64,000 bases of DNA from Aquabacterium soli (GTDB lineage: Bacteria > Pseudomonadota > Gammaproteobacteria > Burkholderiales > Burkholderiaceae_C). The translations under genes were made by a program, and so were the position numbers. The notes under the pieces are model-generated. The model was not told the origin of the DNA. It made no database searches and saw only the letters and a program-made list of their open reading frames with translations. Shown piece by piece: positions 35,106 through 43,910 of the stretch. Every line of letters begins with the position of its first letter. Within the stretch, counting starts at the first letter, position 1. The stretch is from contig NZ_RSED01000012.1 in the NCBI RefSeq assembly GCF_003933735.1, positions 48,001 through 112,000 on the forward strand. The letters run 5' to 3'.

Positions 35106-36646
35106 ACCTGTACACCGCGATCCAGGCCGCGCTGCCGGCCCAGCCGGACGAGCCCGCCATCCTCACCGATGACGGGCTGGTCTACTCCTGGCGCGACCTG
35201 GACGAGGCCACGGCCATGCTGGCCAACCTGCTGGGCAGCCTCAAGCTGCGTGGCACCGGCGGGCGCCCGCCGGTGGTGGCCGCGCACGTCGATAAATCCG
35301 TCGAGGCGCTGCTGCTGTACCTGGCCACCCTGCGCGCCGGCGCCGTCTTCCTGCCGCTGAACCCGGCCTACCGGGCCGCGGAGCTGGACTACTTCGTCGA
35401 GGATGCGCGGCCCGCCGTGCTGGTGTGCCGCTCCGACGACCTTGACTGGGTGACCCCGCTGGCGGCACACCGCAACGTGGGGCACCTGTTCACCCTGAAC
35501 GACACGAGAACGGGAAGTCTGCTCACCCACGCCGCGCAGATGGCGCGCCACCACGAGGTGGCCGTGCGCCAGCCCGACGACCTGGCCGCCATCCTGTACA
35601 CATCGGGCACCACCGGCCGCAGCAAGGGCGCCCAGCTCAGCCACGGCAACCTGCTGAGCAACGCGCGCACCCTGCTGCGCCACTGGGACTGGCGCACCGA
35701 CGACGTGCTGGTGCACGCCCTGCCCATCTTCCACATCCATGGCCTGTTCGTGGCTGGGCACTGCGCCCTGCTGTCGGGCACGCCCATGCGCTGGATCGGC
35801 AAGTTCGACGCGGCCAAGGTGATCGCGCAGATCAAGGATGCCCAGGGGCCCCGTGCCACCGTGTTCATGGCCGTGCCCACCATGTACGGCCGCCTGCTGG
35901 CCGATGGCGGACTCACGCCGCAGGCCAGCGCACACATGCGCGTGTTCATCAGTGGCTCGGCGCCCTTGTCGGCCGCCGCGGCCGATGCCTTCCTGCACGC
36001 CACCGGCCACGCCATCCTGGAGCGCTACGGCATGAGCGAGACCGGCATGCTGTGCTCCAACCCCTGCCGCAGCGCCGAGGGTGCCCGCCTGCCCGGCAGC
36101 GTGGGCCGCGCCCTGCCGGGCGTAGGCGTGCGCGTGGTGGACGACCACGGCCACCCCAGCCCGCAGGGCGATGCCGGCCACGTGGAAGTGCGCGGACCGA
36201 ATGTGTTCAAGGGTTATCTGGGCATGCCCGACAAGACCCGCGAGGCCTTCACGCGCGACGGCTGGTTCCGCACCGGCGATGTCGGCCGCATCGACGAGAA
36301 CGGTTATGTGCACCTGGTGGGCCGCGCACGCGACCTGATCATCACCGGCGGCTTCAACGTCTACCCGGCCGAGGTCGAGACCCACCTGGACCGCCTGCCC
36401 GGCGTGGTCGAATCCGCCGTGATCGGCGTGCCGCACCCGGATTTCGGCGAAGGCGTGCTCGGCGTGCTGGTCACGCCCAAGGGCGTGGCGCTCGATGAAG
36501 CCGCCCTGCTGGCCTCGCTCAAGGACACCATCGCCGGCTTCAAGGTGCCCAAGCGCCTGGTCTTCGTGGACGACCTGCCCCGCACTGCCATGGGCAAGGT
36601 GCAGAAGAACGTGCTGCAGCAGCAGTACCGCCACACTTTCGATTGA
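35102..36646 (+). CDS. Malonyl-CoA synthetase-like acyl-CoA ligase
   Basis: 514-aa ANL-family ligase. P-loop ILYTSGTTGRSKGAQLSHGN, HALPIFHIHGLFVA, YGMSETGM, then hinge region ARDLIITGGFNVYPAEVE and the catalytic lysine in PRTAMGKVQKN. The HIHGLFVA and MSETGM segments are typical of malonyl-CoA synthetases (MatB), which activate malonate; methylmalonate or other short acids are alternatives. It starts inside the fghA stop codon (ATGA), an unusual partner for formaldehyde oxidation. No malonyl-CoA decarboxylase or malonate transporter is adjacent. Confidence 0.85.
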   Translation: MNLYTAIQAALPAQPDEPAILTDDGLVYSWRDLDEATAMLANLLGSLKLRGTGGRPPVVAAHVDKSVEALLLYLATLRAGAVFLPLNPAYRAAELDYFVEDARPAVLVCRSDDLDWVTPLAAHRNVGHLFTLNDTRTGSLLTHAAQMARHHEVAVRQPDDLAAILYTSGTTGRSKGAQLSHGNLLSNARTLLRHWDWRTDDVLVHALPIFHIHGLFVAGHCALLSGTPMRWIGKFDAAKVIAQIKDAQGPRATVFMAVPTMYGRLLADGGLTPQASAHMRVFISGSAPLSAAAADAFLHATGHAILERYGMSETGMLCSNPCRSAEGARLPGSVGRALPGVGVRVVDDHGHPSPQGDAGHVEVRGPNVFKGYLGMPDKTREAFTRDGWFRTGDVGRIDENGYVHLVGRARDLIITGGFNVYPAEVETHLDRLPGVVESAVIGVPHPDFGEGVLGVLVTPKGVALDEAALLASLKDTIAGFKVPKRLVFVDDLPRTAMGKVQKNVLQQQYRHTFD

Positions 36647-36658
36647 GCTTTCACCGCC

Positions 36659-37942
36659 ATGTTGCGATTTTTCAGCTGGACCCCAAGGCCGTCTGACGGG
36701 ACTGTCGTCGCGCCCGACGAGCGCCTCCCCTGGCCACCGACCATCGCCATGGGCATCCAGCACGTGGTCGCCATGTTCGGCTCCACGGTGCTGGCGCCCA
36801 TCCTCATGGGGTTCGATCCGAACATCGCGGTGCTGATGAGTGGCATCGGCACGCTCATCTTCTTCCTGGTGACGAAAGGCAAGGTGCCGAGCTACCTGGG
36901 CTCGAGCTTCGCGTTCATCGGCGTGGTCATCGCGGCCACCGGCTACGCCGGCACCGGGCCGAACACCAACATCGGCCCCGCACTGGGCGGGATCATCCTG
37001 TGCGGGCTGGTCTACACGCTCATCGGGTTCGCCGTCCAGGTGGCGGGTTCCGGGTGGATCGAGCGCTTCACACCACCCGTGGTCACCGGCACCATCGTCG
37101 CGGTCATCGGGTTGAACCTGGCCGCCATCCCCATCAAGAACATGGCATCCAGCCACTTCGATGCCTGGATGCAGCTGGTGAGCTTTGCCAGCGTGGCCCT
37201 GGTGGCCGTGTTCACCCGGGGCATGCTGCAGCGCCTGCTGATCCTCGTGGGCCTGATCGTGGCCAGCCTGGTGTACGCGGTGCTGACCAACGGCCTGGGC
37301 CTGGGCAAGCCGGTGGACCTCAGCGGCATCATCGCGGCACCCTGGTTCGGATTGCCTGCACTCCACGCCCCCGTGTTCACGGGCAATGCGGCGCTGCTCA
37401 TCGTGCCTGTCGTGGTCATCCTCGTGGCCGAGAACCTGGGGCACATCAAGGCCGTCACGGCCATGACCGGCCGGGACATCGATCGCTACATGGGCCGCGC
37501 CTTCATCGGCGACGGGGTCGCGACGATGGTCAGCGGTGCGGCCGGGGGCACCGGCGTCACCACCTATGCCGAGAACATCGGCGTGATGGCCGCCACCAAG
37601 ATCTATTCGACCGCGGTGTTCGTGGTCGCTGCGCTGGTGGCCATCCTGCTGGGCTTCTCGCCGAAGTTCGGCGCCGTGATCCAGGCGATCCCGCTGCCGG
37701 TGATGGGCGGCGTCTCGATCGTGGTGTTCGGGCTCATCGCCGTGGCCGGCGCCAAGATCTGGGTCGACAACAAGGTCGATTTCTCGGACAACCGCAACCT
37801 GATGGTCGCGGCAATCCCGCTCGTGCTGGGCACCGGTGGTTTCGCCCTGCACTTCGGCAGCTTCGAGCTGGGTGGCATCGGTACCGCCACCTTCTCGGCC
37901 ATCATCCTCTACGCGCTGCTCAGTTGGGGCAAGGACCGCTGA
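36659..37942 (+). CDS. NCS2 family uracil/xanthine permease (UraA-like)
   Basis: 427-aa inner-membrane proton symporter for uracil or a related nucleobase. About 12-14 hydrophobic helices; family motifs FAFIGVVIAATG, the conserved glutamate in VILVAENLGHIKAV, and FIGDGVATMVSGAAGGTGVT with TTYAENIGVMA. The N-terminus RLPWPPTIAMGIQHVVAMFG is diagnostic. It follows the ligase by 12 nt in the same direction and may be the last gene of that unit. Uracil is the likeliest substrate. Confidence 0.92.
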   Translation: MLRFFSWTPRPSDGTVVAPDERLPWPPTIAMGIQHVVAMFGSTVLAPILMGFDPNIAVLMSGIGTLIFFLVTKGKVPSYLGSSFAFIGVVIAATGYAGTGPNTNIGPALGGIILCGLVYTLIGFAVQVAGSGWIERFTPPVVTGTIVAVIGLNLAAIPIKNMASSHFDAWMQLVSFASVALVAVFTRGMLQRLLILVGLIVASLVYAVLTNGLGLGKPVDLSGIIAAPWFGLPALHAPVFTGNAALLIVPVVVILVAENLGHIKAVTAMTGRDIDRYMGRAFIGDGVATMVSGAAGGTGVTTYAENIGVMAATKIYSTAVFVVAALVAILLGFSPKFGAVIQAIPLPVMGGVSIVVFGLIAVAGAKIWVDNKVDFSDNRNLMVAAIPLVLGTGGFALHFGSFELGGIGTATFSAIILYALLSWGKDR

Positions 37943-37978
37943 CCCTGTGCCGCGCGGGGTGACTGCGACCGCTGAGCC

Positions 37979-38290
37979 TCACAAAAGCCTTGTTCTGGCC
38001 AGCAGCCACCAGACCAGGGGCCAGAACACGGTGTTCACGACATCGTGAAGGCTCGCCCGCCATCGCCAGTGACCGAGGCTGCGGAAGTCATCGCGCATGT
38101 CGAGCAACTCGCCCACCGCCGCGACCAGCACCACGGCGCCCAGGGGCCACAAGGACTTGAGCCTGCGGCGATGCACGACCGCGATGATCAGGAAGACCGT
38201 CAGCCCCACGTAGATGTGAAGCGCGTCTTTTGAAAGCCCCGAGAAACCGACGATCGCGAGCTTGATGGATTGGATGGCGGATGTTTCCAC
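37979..38290 (-). CDS. Small membrane protein of unknown function (103 aa)
   Basis: Three hydrophobic segments (IYVGLTVFLIIAVV, SLWPLGAVVLVAAVGELL and TVFWPLVWWLLA), with a conserved-looking LSKDALHIYVG and RDDFRSLGHWRWRASLHDVV. It resembles small VanZ-like or teicoplanin-type membrane proteins only in helix pattern, so no family is assigned. The start is GTG 38290. It is convergent with the permease, 36 nt apart, and divergent from the MarR-GNAT gene. Confidence 0.68.
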   Translation of the reverse strand: METSAIQSIKLAIVGFSGLSKDALHIYVGLTVFLIIAVVHRRRLKSLWPLGAVVLVAAVGELLDMRDDFRSLGHWRWRASLHDVVNTVFWPLVWWLLARTRLL

Positions 38291-38377
38291 GGGCCTGCGC
38301 TAATGCCTTGAAAAAGCCATTATCCAGGGAGCCCCTCAGTGCCCATGGCGCGCTCAGCGGCCTTGCTTGGTCAACTA

Positions 38378-38400
38378 TTTACTTGCCAAAAGCAATCAAT
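38378..38400 (+). promoter_or_regulatory. Candidate autoregulatory operator of the MarR-GNAT gene
   Basis: An AT-rich stretch in a GC-rich neighbourhood contains TTGC-CAAAA-GCAA (38383-38395) within TTTACTTGC...GCAATCAAT, an imperfect palindrome 18 nt before the start codon. MarR proteins bind such AT-rich palindromes, often in their own promoter. Inference only. Confidence 0.35.
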
Positions 38401-38417
38401 TGTCGCACGATGTGCAG

Positions 38418-39389
38418 ATGGAATCCATCGACCGCATCGAAGCCGTGCGCCGCTTCAACCGCTTCTACACCCGCCGCATCGGGGTGCTCAACGAGGTCCT
38501 GCTGGACTCCGACTTCAACCTCACGGAGTGCCGCATCCTCTGGGAACTGGCTCACGTGGAAGAGCCTGGCGGCATCACCGCCACGGCGCTCGGGCAGGTG
38601 CTCGATCTGGACGCCGGCTACCTCAGCCGGGTGCTGCGCGCCCTGAAGGAGCGCAAGCTGGTGAAGGCCCGCCGAAGCGAGGACGACGCCCGCCAGTCAC
38701 TGCTGCAACTCACACCCGCCGGCCGCCGTGCCTTTGCACCCTTGAACAGCCGTTCGCAGCAACAGGTCGACGCCTTGCTCAGCCGCTTGAGCGATGGGCA
38801 GCAGGCCGACCTGCTGCAGGCTTTCCAACGCGTACAGATGCTGCTGGACGAGCCCGGCGACAAGCCCGCGAAAGGCAGCTTCATCCTGCGGCCACACCGC
38901 CCGGGCGACATGGGCTGGCTGGTGTCGCGGCACGGCGCGCTCTATGCCCGCGACCACCAATGGGACATGCGCTTCGAAGCGCTGGTGGCCCGCATCGCCG
39001 CGGACTTCATCGACCACTTCGATGCGCGCCGCGAGGCCTGCTGGATCGCCGAACGCGACGGCGTCAACATCGGCTGCGTGTGCCTGGTGCAGGCCCGCGA
39101 TGAAACATCAAGACAGGCCATCGAGGGCACCGCCCAGTTGCGGCTGCTGCTGGTTGAGCCGTCTGCCCGCGGCCTGGGCCTGGGAGAGCGGCTCGTCGCC
39201 GAATGCCACAGGTTTGCGCGAGAGGCCGGTTACCGCCGTGTGCGTCTCGGGACAGACAGCCTCCTGACCGGCGCCCGCCACATCTACAGCAAGGCGGGTT
39301 ACCGACTCATCTCCAGCGCGCCCCACCACAGTTTCGGACAGGACCTGGTCAGCGAGATGTGGGAGCTGGACCTCACGGGCATCGCCTGA
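38418..39389 (+). CDS. MarR-type HTH regulator fused to a GNAT acetyltransferase
   Basis: 323-aa bifunctional protein. Residues 1-145 are a MarR winged helix (RRFNRFYTRRIGVLNEVLLD, TECRILWELAH, TALGQVLDLDAGYLSRVLRA, LVKARRSEDDARQSLLQLTP). Residues 155-323 are a GNAT domain with LRLLLVEPSARGLGLGERLV (acetyl-CoA loop RGLGLG) and HIYSKAGYRLISSAPHHSFG. This fusion is a recurring family in proteobacteria; some members acetylate small molecules, and the target here is unknown. ATG 38418 is chosen; a TTG upstream lies within the likely operator. Confidence 0.88.
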   Translation: MESIDRIEAVRRFNRFYTRRIGVLNEVLLDSDFNLTECRILWELAHVEEPGGITATALGQVLDLDAGYLSRVLRALKERKLVKARRSEDDARQSLLQLTPAGRRAFAPLNSRSQQQVDALLSRLSDGQQADLLQAFQRVQMLLDEPGDKPAKGSFILRPHRPGDMGWLVSRHGALYARDHQWDMRFEALVARIAADFIDHFDARREACWIAERDGVNIGCVCLVQARDETSRQAIEGTAQLRLLLVEPSARGLGLGERLVAECHRFAREAGYRRVRLGTDSLLTGARHIYSKAGYRLISSAPHHSFGQDLVSEMWELDLTGIA

Positions 39390-39583
39390 AGACAGGTGGC
39401 GGCACAGGCCTGCAAAAAGCTGTCTCACGTCAAGCCAGGCGCTTGATCTGCGTGCTAATTTAGTGCCTGACGAAGACACGCGCCTGGACCGCTGCACGTC
39501 CACGCCGCCCTTCCCCTGCTGGTTCAAGACATCTCCGCTTCCACAACCACACGATCGCCACGAGCGACCGAGGAGCCCCCGCG

Positions 39584-40342
39584 ATGAACATCCCCTCCCT
39601 CAAGGACAGCGTCAGCCCCGAAGAATGGCAGCTGCGCACCGACCTGGCCGCCTGCTACCGACTGGTGGCGCTGTATGGCTGGAGCGACCTGGTCTTCACG
39701 CACATCTCGGCCCGCATCCCGGGGCCCGAACACCACTTCCTGATCAACCCCTACGGACTGATGTTCGACGAGATCACGGCGTCCAGCCTGGTCAAGGTGG
39801 ACCAGGATTGCAACAAGCTCAGCGAATCGCCCTTCCCCGTCAACCCGGCCGGCTTCACCATCCACAGCGCGGTGCATGCCGTGCGCGAGGATGCCGGCTG
39901 CGTGCTGCACACGCACACGCGCGCCGGGGTGGGTGTGTCGGCGCAGAAGGCCGGCGTGCTGCCCATCTCGCAGCAGAGCACCTTCGTGCTGGCCTCGCTG
40001 GCGTACCACGAGTACGAAGGCGTGGCCTTCCGCGAAGACGAGAAGCCACGCCTGCAGGCCGATCTGGGCGAGGCCAACTTCCTGATGCTGCGCAACCATG
40101 GCCTGCTGACCGTGGGCCGCACCGTGGCCGATGCCTTCCTGAGCATGTACGTGTTCGAAAGCACCTGCCAGATTCAGCTGGCGGCGCAGTCGGGCGGCGC
40201 GGAGCTGACACAGGTGCACCCGCAGATCGTGCAGGGCGTGGGCCATGCCATGAAAGTGCAGACAGGCGGCATGGGGGGCGCCTTCGTGTGGCCCTCGCTG
40301 ATCCGCAAGGTCGAGCGCCAGGCGCCTGACTACAAGAACTGA
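39584..40342 (+). CDS. Class II aldolase/adducin family protein
   Basis: 252-aa zinc-dependent aldolase-fold protein. Zinc ligands H109 and H111 (LHTHTRAG) and H172 (RNHGLLTVG) are present; SDLVFTHISARIPG and FLINPYGLMFDEIT are family motifs. Related to fuculose-phosphate aldolases, but stand-alone members of this branch mostly lack a known substrate. Start MNIPSLKDSVSPEEWQ; GAGG lies upstream but distant. A 15-nt gap leads to the next gene in the same direction. Confidence 0.88.
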   Translation: MNIPSLKDSVSPEEWQLRTDLAACYRLVALYGWSDLVFTHISARIPGPEHHFLINPYGLMFDEITASSLVKVDQDCNKLSESPFPVNPAGFTIHSAVHAVREDAGCVLHTHTRAGVGVSAQKAGVLPISQQSTFVLASLAYHEYEGVAFREDEKPRLQADLGEANFLMLRNHGLLTVGRTVADAFLSMYVFESTCQIQLAAQSGGAELTQVHPQIVQGVGHAMKVQTGGMGGAFVWPSLIRKVERQAPDYKN

Positions 40343-40356
40343 GCAGGCCTGCACGC

Positions 40357-41124
40357 ATGAACAAGCTGTGGGTGATCATCACCCTGGTCATCGCGGCGCT
40401 GGGCCTGTCCACGCTGATCGTGGTGGGTGGCGACGTGGTCAAGGGCTACGACACGCAGACCAACGCGCCCTCGGGCGCCGAGGTGGGCACGCCCTGGCAG
40501 GTGGACCTGGTCGCTGAAGGCCGATCGCGCGTGGCCGGCCTGGTGCTGGCCCTGCCGGGCAAACCTCAGCCGGGCGACGGCACCCTGGCCGATGCCATGC
40601 GCCTGTGGTCCGACAAGATCGAGGTGGCCGTGGTGGCCACCCCCGACGAGATCGGGTCGCTGGAGGCCTTCGTGGACCCAGCCATGCTGGGCTTCGTGGC
40701 CGGCAAGCTCGTGCTGAGCCTGCAGATGGACCCGCTGCGCATCGCCGACTTCAAGCGGCGTGCGGCCAAGGTGGCGTTCATGGAAAGCACCACCCGCAAG
40801 TTCCTGCTTTCAGCCGAAGATCTGGCCCAGGCGCAGAGCGCCCCCGTCGTGGCCGCGGCCTTCGTGCCGCAGGCCCAGCTGGATGCCGACACAGTGATCG
40901 GCCGTTTCGGCCAGCCCGCCCAGCGCCTGCCTGGCGCGGCAGGCAGCGAACACCTGCTCTACCCCGCCAAGGGCGTGGACGTGGTCATCTCGCCCAAGGG
41001 GCGCGAGCTGATCCAGTACGTGGCACCGGCGCGGTTCGAAGAACTGCGCGCGCCCTTGCTGGCCGCCAAGGCACAGGCTGCGGCCTCGGCCCCTCTCAGC
41101 GGTACTGCGCCGTCAGCGCCTTGA
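40357..41124 (+). CDS. Hypothetical protein with N-terminal membrane anchor (255 aa)
   Basis: One N-terminal hydrophobic helix (LWVIITLVIAALGLSTLIVV), then a soluble periplasmic-type domain with no motif I recognise (VDLVAEGRSRVAGLVLALPG, KGVDVVISPKGRELIQYV). The C-terminus is Ala/Ser-rich. Its last 29 bp overlap the 3' end of the convergent acyltransferase gene. The Val/Ile-rich strands near the end suggest a small beta domain. Function unknown. Confidence 0.75.
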   Translation: MNKLWVIITLVIAALGLSTLIVVGGDVVKGYDTQTNAPSGAEVGTPWQVDLVAEGRSRVAGLVLALPGKPQPGDGTLADAMRLWSDKIEVAVVATPDEIGSLEAFVDPAMLGFVAGKLVLSLQMDPLRIADFKRRAAKVAFMESTTRKFLLSAEDLAQAQSAPVVAAAFVPQAQLDADTVIGRFGQPAQRLPGAAGSEHLLYPAKGVDVVISPKGRELIQYVAPARFEELRAPLLAAKAQAAASAPLSGTAPSAP

Positions 41125-41977
41125 TCTCGGCGTCCTTGCGGGCCCACAGCTCACCCATCCAGGCCTGCAGCTCGGCGCGGTAGGCCGGCGAGCCCGGATC
41201 ATCCGGCATCTGCAGGGAGCGGGGGATCTGCACTTCGCGCACGGTCACCACCACGTCCTCCACCTTGCCGGTGAGCAGGTCATGGAACTCGGGCACGCCC
41301 TTGGGGTAGACGATGGTGACGTCGAGGAAGCAGTCGAACTTGTCGCCCAGCGTCTGCAGCGCCATCGCGATGCCGCCCGTCTTGGGCTTGAGCAGGTGCT
41401 GGTAGGGCGATTTCTGCGCATCGTGCTTGGCCTGCGTGAAACGCGTGCCTTCCATGAAGCTGATCACCGAGGTGGGGATCACGCGGAACTTCTCGCAGGC
41501 CTTGCGCGCCACGGCCAGATCCTGCGCCACGCTGGCGCCGCCCTTGCGTCGCATGAACGGGAAATCCAGTGCCCACCAGGCCAAACCCATGATGGGCACG
41601 TAGATCAGTTCGTACTTCAGGAAGAACTTGAGCAGCGGGATGCGGCGGTTGAACACACGCTGCAGCACCAGGATGTCGACCCAGCTCTGGTGGTTGCTGC
41701 TGACCAGGTACCAGCCTTCGTACTTGAGGTGGCTCACATCGGGCAGGTGCCAGGGTTTGGGATTGGCCATCCGGATCCAGGCGTTGTTGTTGCCGATCCA
41801 GAATTCGGCCGTGCCGTTGAGCAGGGAATCCATCACCTTGCGCACCGGCTTGAAGGGCAGGATCAGCTTGATCAGCGCCCCCGGGATCAGCACGAAAGAG
41901 AACAGCGGCAGGGTGACGACCACCAGCTGCAAGCTGGCCACGACACCCTTGACGAAGGAAATCACGGGATTGGACAT
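41096..41977 (-). CDS. Lysophospholipid-type acyltransferase (YihG-like)
   Basis: 293-aa membrane-bound acyltransferase of the PlsC/LPLAT family. An N-terminal helix (LQLVVVTLPLFSFVLIPGAL) is followed by the catalytic HX4D box in SSNHQSWVDI (H96, D101) and the EGTR motif in SFMEGTRFTQ. The order and length match YihG-type 1-acylglycerol-3-phosphate acyltransferases. The start MSNPVISFVKGVV at 41977 is chosen over a longer frame. It probably acts in phospholipid remodelling at the inner membrane. Confidence 0.88.
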   Translation of the reverse strand: MSNPVISFVKGVVASLQLVVVTLPLFSFVLIPGALIKLILPFKPVRKVMDSLLNGTAEFWIGNNNAWIRMANPKPWHLPDVSHLKYEGWYLVSSNHQSWVDILVLQRVFNRRIPLLKFFLKYELIYVPIMGLAWWALDFPFMRRKGGASVAQDLAVARKACEKFRVIPTSVISFMEGTRFTQAKHDAQKSPYQHLLKPKTGGIAMALQTLGDKFDCFLDVTIVYPKGVPEFHDLLTGKVEDVVVTVREVQIPRSLQMPDDPGSPAYRAELQAWMGELWARKDAEIKALTAQYR

Positions 41978-42097
41978 GTAGGCAGAGTGGCCCGAAGGCC
42001 TTTTTTCCGGAACAGGCGCGATTATGGACAGTTTGCGCGCCACGTCTGTCGTACAGGATCAAATGTCAGGGCCGCATTGAAGGCGGCGGCAGGCTGC

Positions 42098-42679
42098 TCA
42101 GGCCCCGCGTGCGCCAACCCGCCGCACTTCATCCAGCCAGCGGCTGCGCTTGGCATCGTCGGCGTACCGCACGGGCGCAAACACCTTGATGCGCGTCGGC
42201 GTGATCCCGCAAAAACCCATGATGGCGCGGCGAAACTGCAGGTGCAGCGGGCGCCAGTAGAACAGGGTGTAGTACCAGAGCGGGGTGTCCATCGTCACGA
42301 AGGCCCGTGCCGTGCGTCCGGCCAGCAGCTTGTCCCACAGTTGCGAGCCAGTGCGGTACTTGAAGGCGAACCCAGGCAGGAACACGCGGTCGAAGAAGCC
42401 TTTGAGCAGCGCCGGCAGACCGCCCCACCACATCGGGAACACGAAGACCAGGTGCTCGGCCCAGGTGATGGCCTGCTGCACCTCGACCAGGCCGGGCTCC
42501 AGTGGCTGGATCTGGCGGTAGCCGTGGTGCAGCACCGGGTCGAAGGCGGCATCGCCCAGGCGGAACAGCCTCACCTCATGGCCGGCCTGGCGGGCGGATT
42601 CGACATAGGCGTCGGCCAGGGCGCCGCAGTAGCTGGCGGCATCGGGGTGCCCCAGGATGACGGTGATCTTTCGGCTCAA
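42098..42679 (-). CDS. Flavodoxin-fold NAD(P)H oxidoreductase
   Basis: 193-aa protein of the NQO1/KefF/MdaB flavodoxin-like family. Flavin-site segments: ILGHPDAASYCGALADAYVE near the N-terminus, VFVFPMWWGGLPALLKGFFD and DTPLWYYTLFYWRP. Probably a two-electron quinone or xenobiotic reductase. The start codon appears to be TTG at 42679, preceded by AGAGGA at 6-nt spacing; no ATG or GTG gives a full N-terminus. Divergent from ppk2. Confidence 0.85.
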   Translation of the reverse strand: MSRKITVILGHPDAASYCGALADAYVESARQAGHEVRLFRLGDAAFDPVLHHGYRQIQPLEPGLVEVQQAITWAEHLVFVFPMWWGGLPALLKGFFDRVFLPGFAFKYRTGSQLWDKLLAGRTARAFVTMDTPLWYYTLFYWRPLHLQFRRAIMGFCGITPTRIKVFAPVRYADDAKRSRWLDEVRRVGARGA

Positions 42680-42832
42680 GGCGCTTCCTCTGGTTGCTTG
42701 GACGGCATCCAGTATGGGCCAGGCCTGGACCGCCCAAGCCCTCCGCCGCCATGGCCAACCGCTGCCCCTCATCAAACTGACACACAAACCCGGCACGCTG
42801 GGCACTTTGCCGTTTCGCCATAGAGTGCCACC

Positions 42833-43747
42833 ATGACCCACCCCATCGGCCCCATCGACCCTGAACTGCTGCGCCGCCTGCAGGACGACGTGCTCGACAG
42901 TTACGACGAAGAACTGGAGATGGAGATCGACGACCGCCTGCTGGAAGGCGACAGCGTCGTGGACGATGAGAGCCGCGAAGCCCGCCGCCTGTACTTCCGC
43001 GAGCTGTTCCGCCTGCAGGGCGAGCTGGTCAAGCTGCAGGACTGGGTGGTGCACACCGGCGAGCGCATCGTGGTGCTGTTCGAGGGTCGCGACGCAGCCG
43101 GCAAGGGCGGCGCCATCAAGCGCATCACGCAGCGCCTGAACCCGCGCGTGTGCCGCGTGGCCGCCCTGCCCGCCCCCAACGACCGCGAAAAGACGCAGTG
43201 GTACTTCCAGCGCTACGTGGCCCACCTGCCGGCCGCTGGCGAGATCGTGCTGTTCGACCGCAGCTGGTACAACCGCGCCGGCGTAGAGCGCGTGATGGGC
43301 TTTTGCAGCGATGAAGAGTACGAAGAGTTCTTCCGCTCGGTGCCCGAGTTCGAGAAGATGCTGGCGCGCAGCGGCATCCGCCTGTTCAAGTACTGGTTCT
43401 CCATCACCGACGAAGAGCAGAACGCGCGCTTCATCGCCCGCATCAATGACCCGCTCAAGCAGTGGAAGCTGAGCCCCATGGACCTGGAGAGCCGCCGCCG
43501 CTGGGAGGCCTACACGCGCGCCAAGGAAACCATGCTGGAGCGCACCCACATCCCCGAGGCGCCCTGGTGGGTGGTGCAGGGCGTGGACAAGAAGCGCGCC
43601 CGCCTGAACCTCATCCACCACCTGCTCAGCCAGATGGCGTATCACGAGGTGGAACACACGCCCGTGTACCTGCCGCCGCGCGAGCGCCATGAAGACTACA
43701 TCCGCCGCCCGGTGCCGGACACCATGTTCGTGCCCGAGGTGTACTGA
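42833..43747 (+). CDS. ppk2: Polyphosphate kinase 2 family protein
   Basis: 304-aa kinase that transfers phosphate between polyphosphate and nucleotides. Walker A EGRDAAGKG (84-92), lid-region residues in APNDREKTQWYFQRY, and Walker B DRSWYNRAGVERVMGF (142-157) are all intact. One PPK2 domain, so class I or III; substrate direction (ATP/GTP synthesis from polyP) is inferred. An acidic N-terminal extension (EELEMEIDDRLLEGD) precedes the kinase fold. No upstream Pho-box-like repeat was seen. Confidence 0.93.
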   Translation: MTHPIGPIDPELLRRLQDDVLDSYDEELEMEIDDRLLEGDSVVDDESREARRLYFRELFRLQGELVKLQDWVVHTGERIVVLFEGRDAAGKGGAIKRITQRLNPRVCRVAALPAPNDREKTQWYFQRYVAHLPAAGEIVLFDRSWYNRAGVERVMGFCSDEEYEEFFRSVPEFEKMLARSGIRLFKYWFSITDEEQNARFIARINDPLKQWKLSPMDLESRRRWEAYTRAKETMLERTHIPEAPWWVVQGVDKKRARLNLIHHLLSQMAYHEVEHTPVYLPPRERHEDYIRRPVPDTMFVPEVY

Positions 43748-43771
43748 GCCAGGCAGGCCGCGCAGCCATGT

Positions 43772-43797
43772 CAGGCCCTCACGGCCTGGCGTGCCTT
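43772..43797 (+). terminator. Weak terminator after ppk2
   Basis: CAGGCC-CTCAC-GGCCTG (43772-43788) forms a 6-bp stem followed by GCGTGCCTTT; the T tract is short, so termination is likely partial. Confidence 0.4.
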
Positions 43798-43910
43798 TGA
43801 GACCCGCCATGGCGCGCCGCGCCGCCATCGGCTACCCTTGACGGTTCCGCCCGGTGTTGCCGGGGCGGGATCTGTCCAATCCTGTCAAGACCGACAAGGG
43901 AGCCCCGCGC

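Noticed and set aside
35063..37852. 929-codon minus-strand frame across fghA, the ligase and the permease
   Set aside because: It spans three well-supported plus-strand genes and reads as His/Gly/Gln-rich noise.
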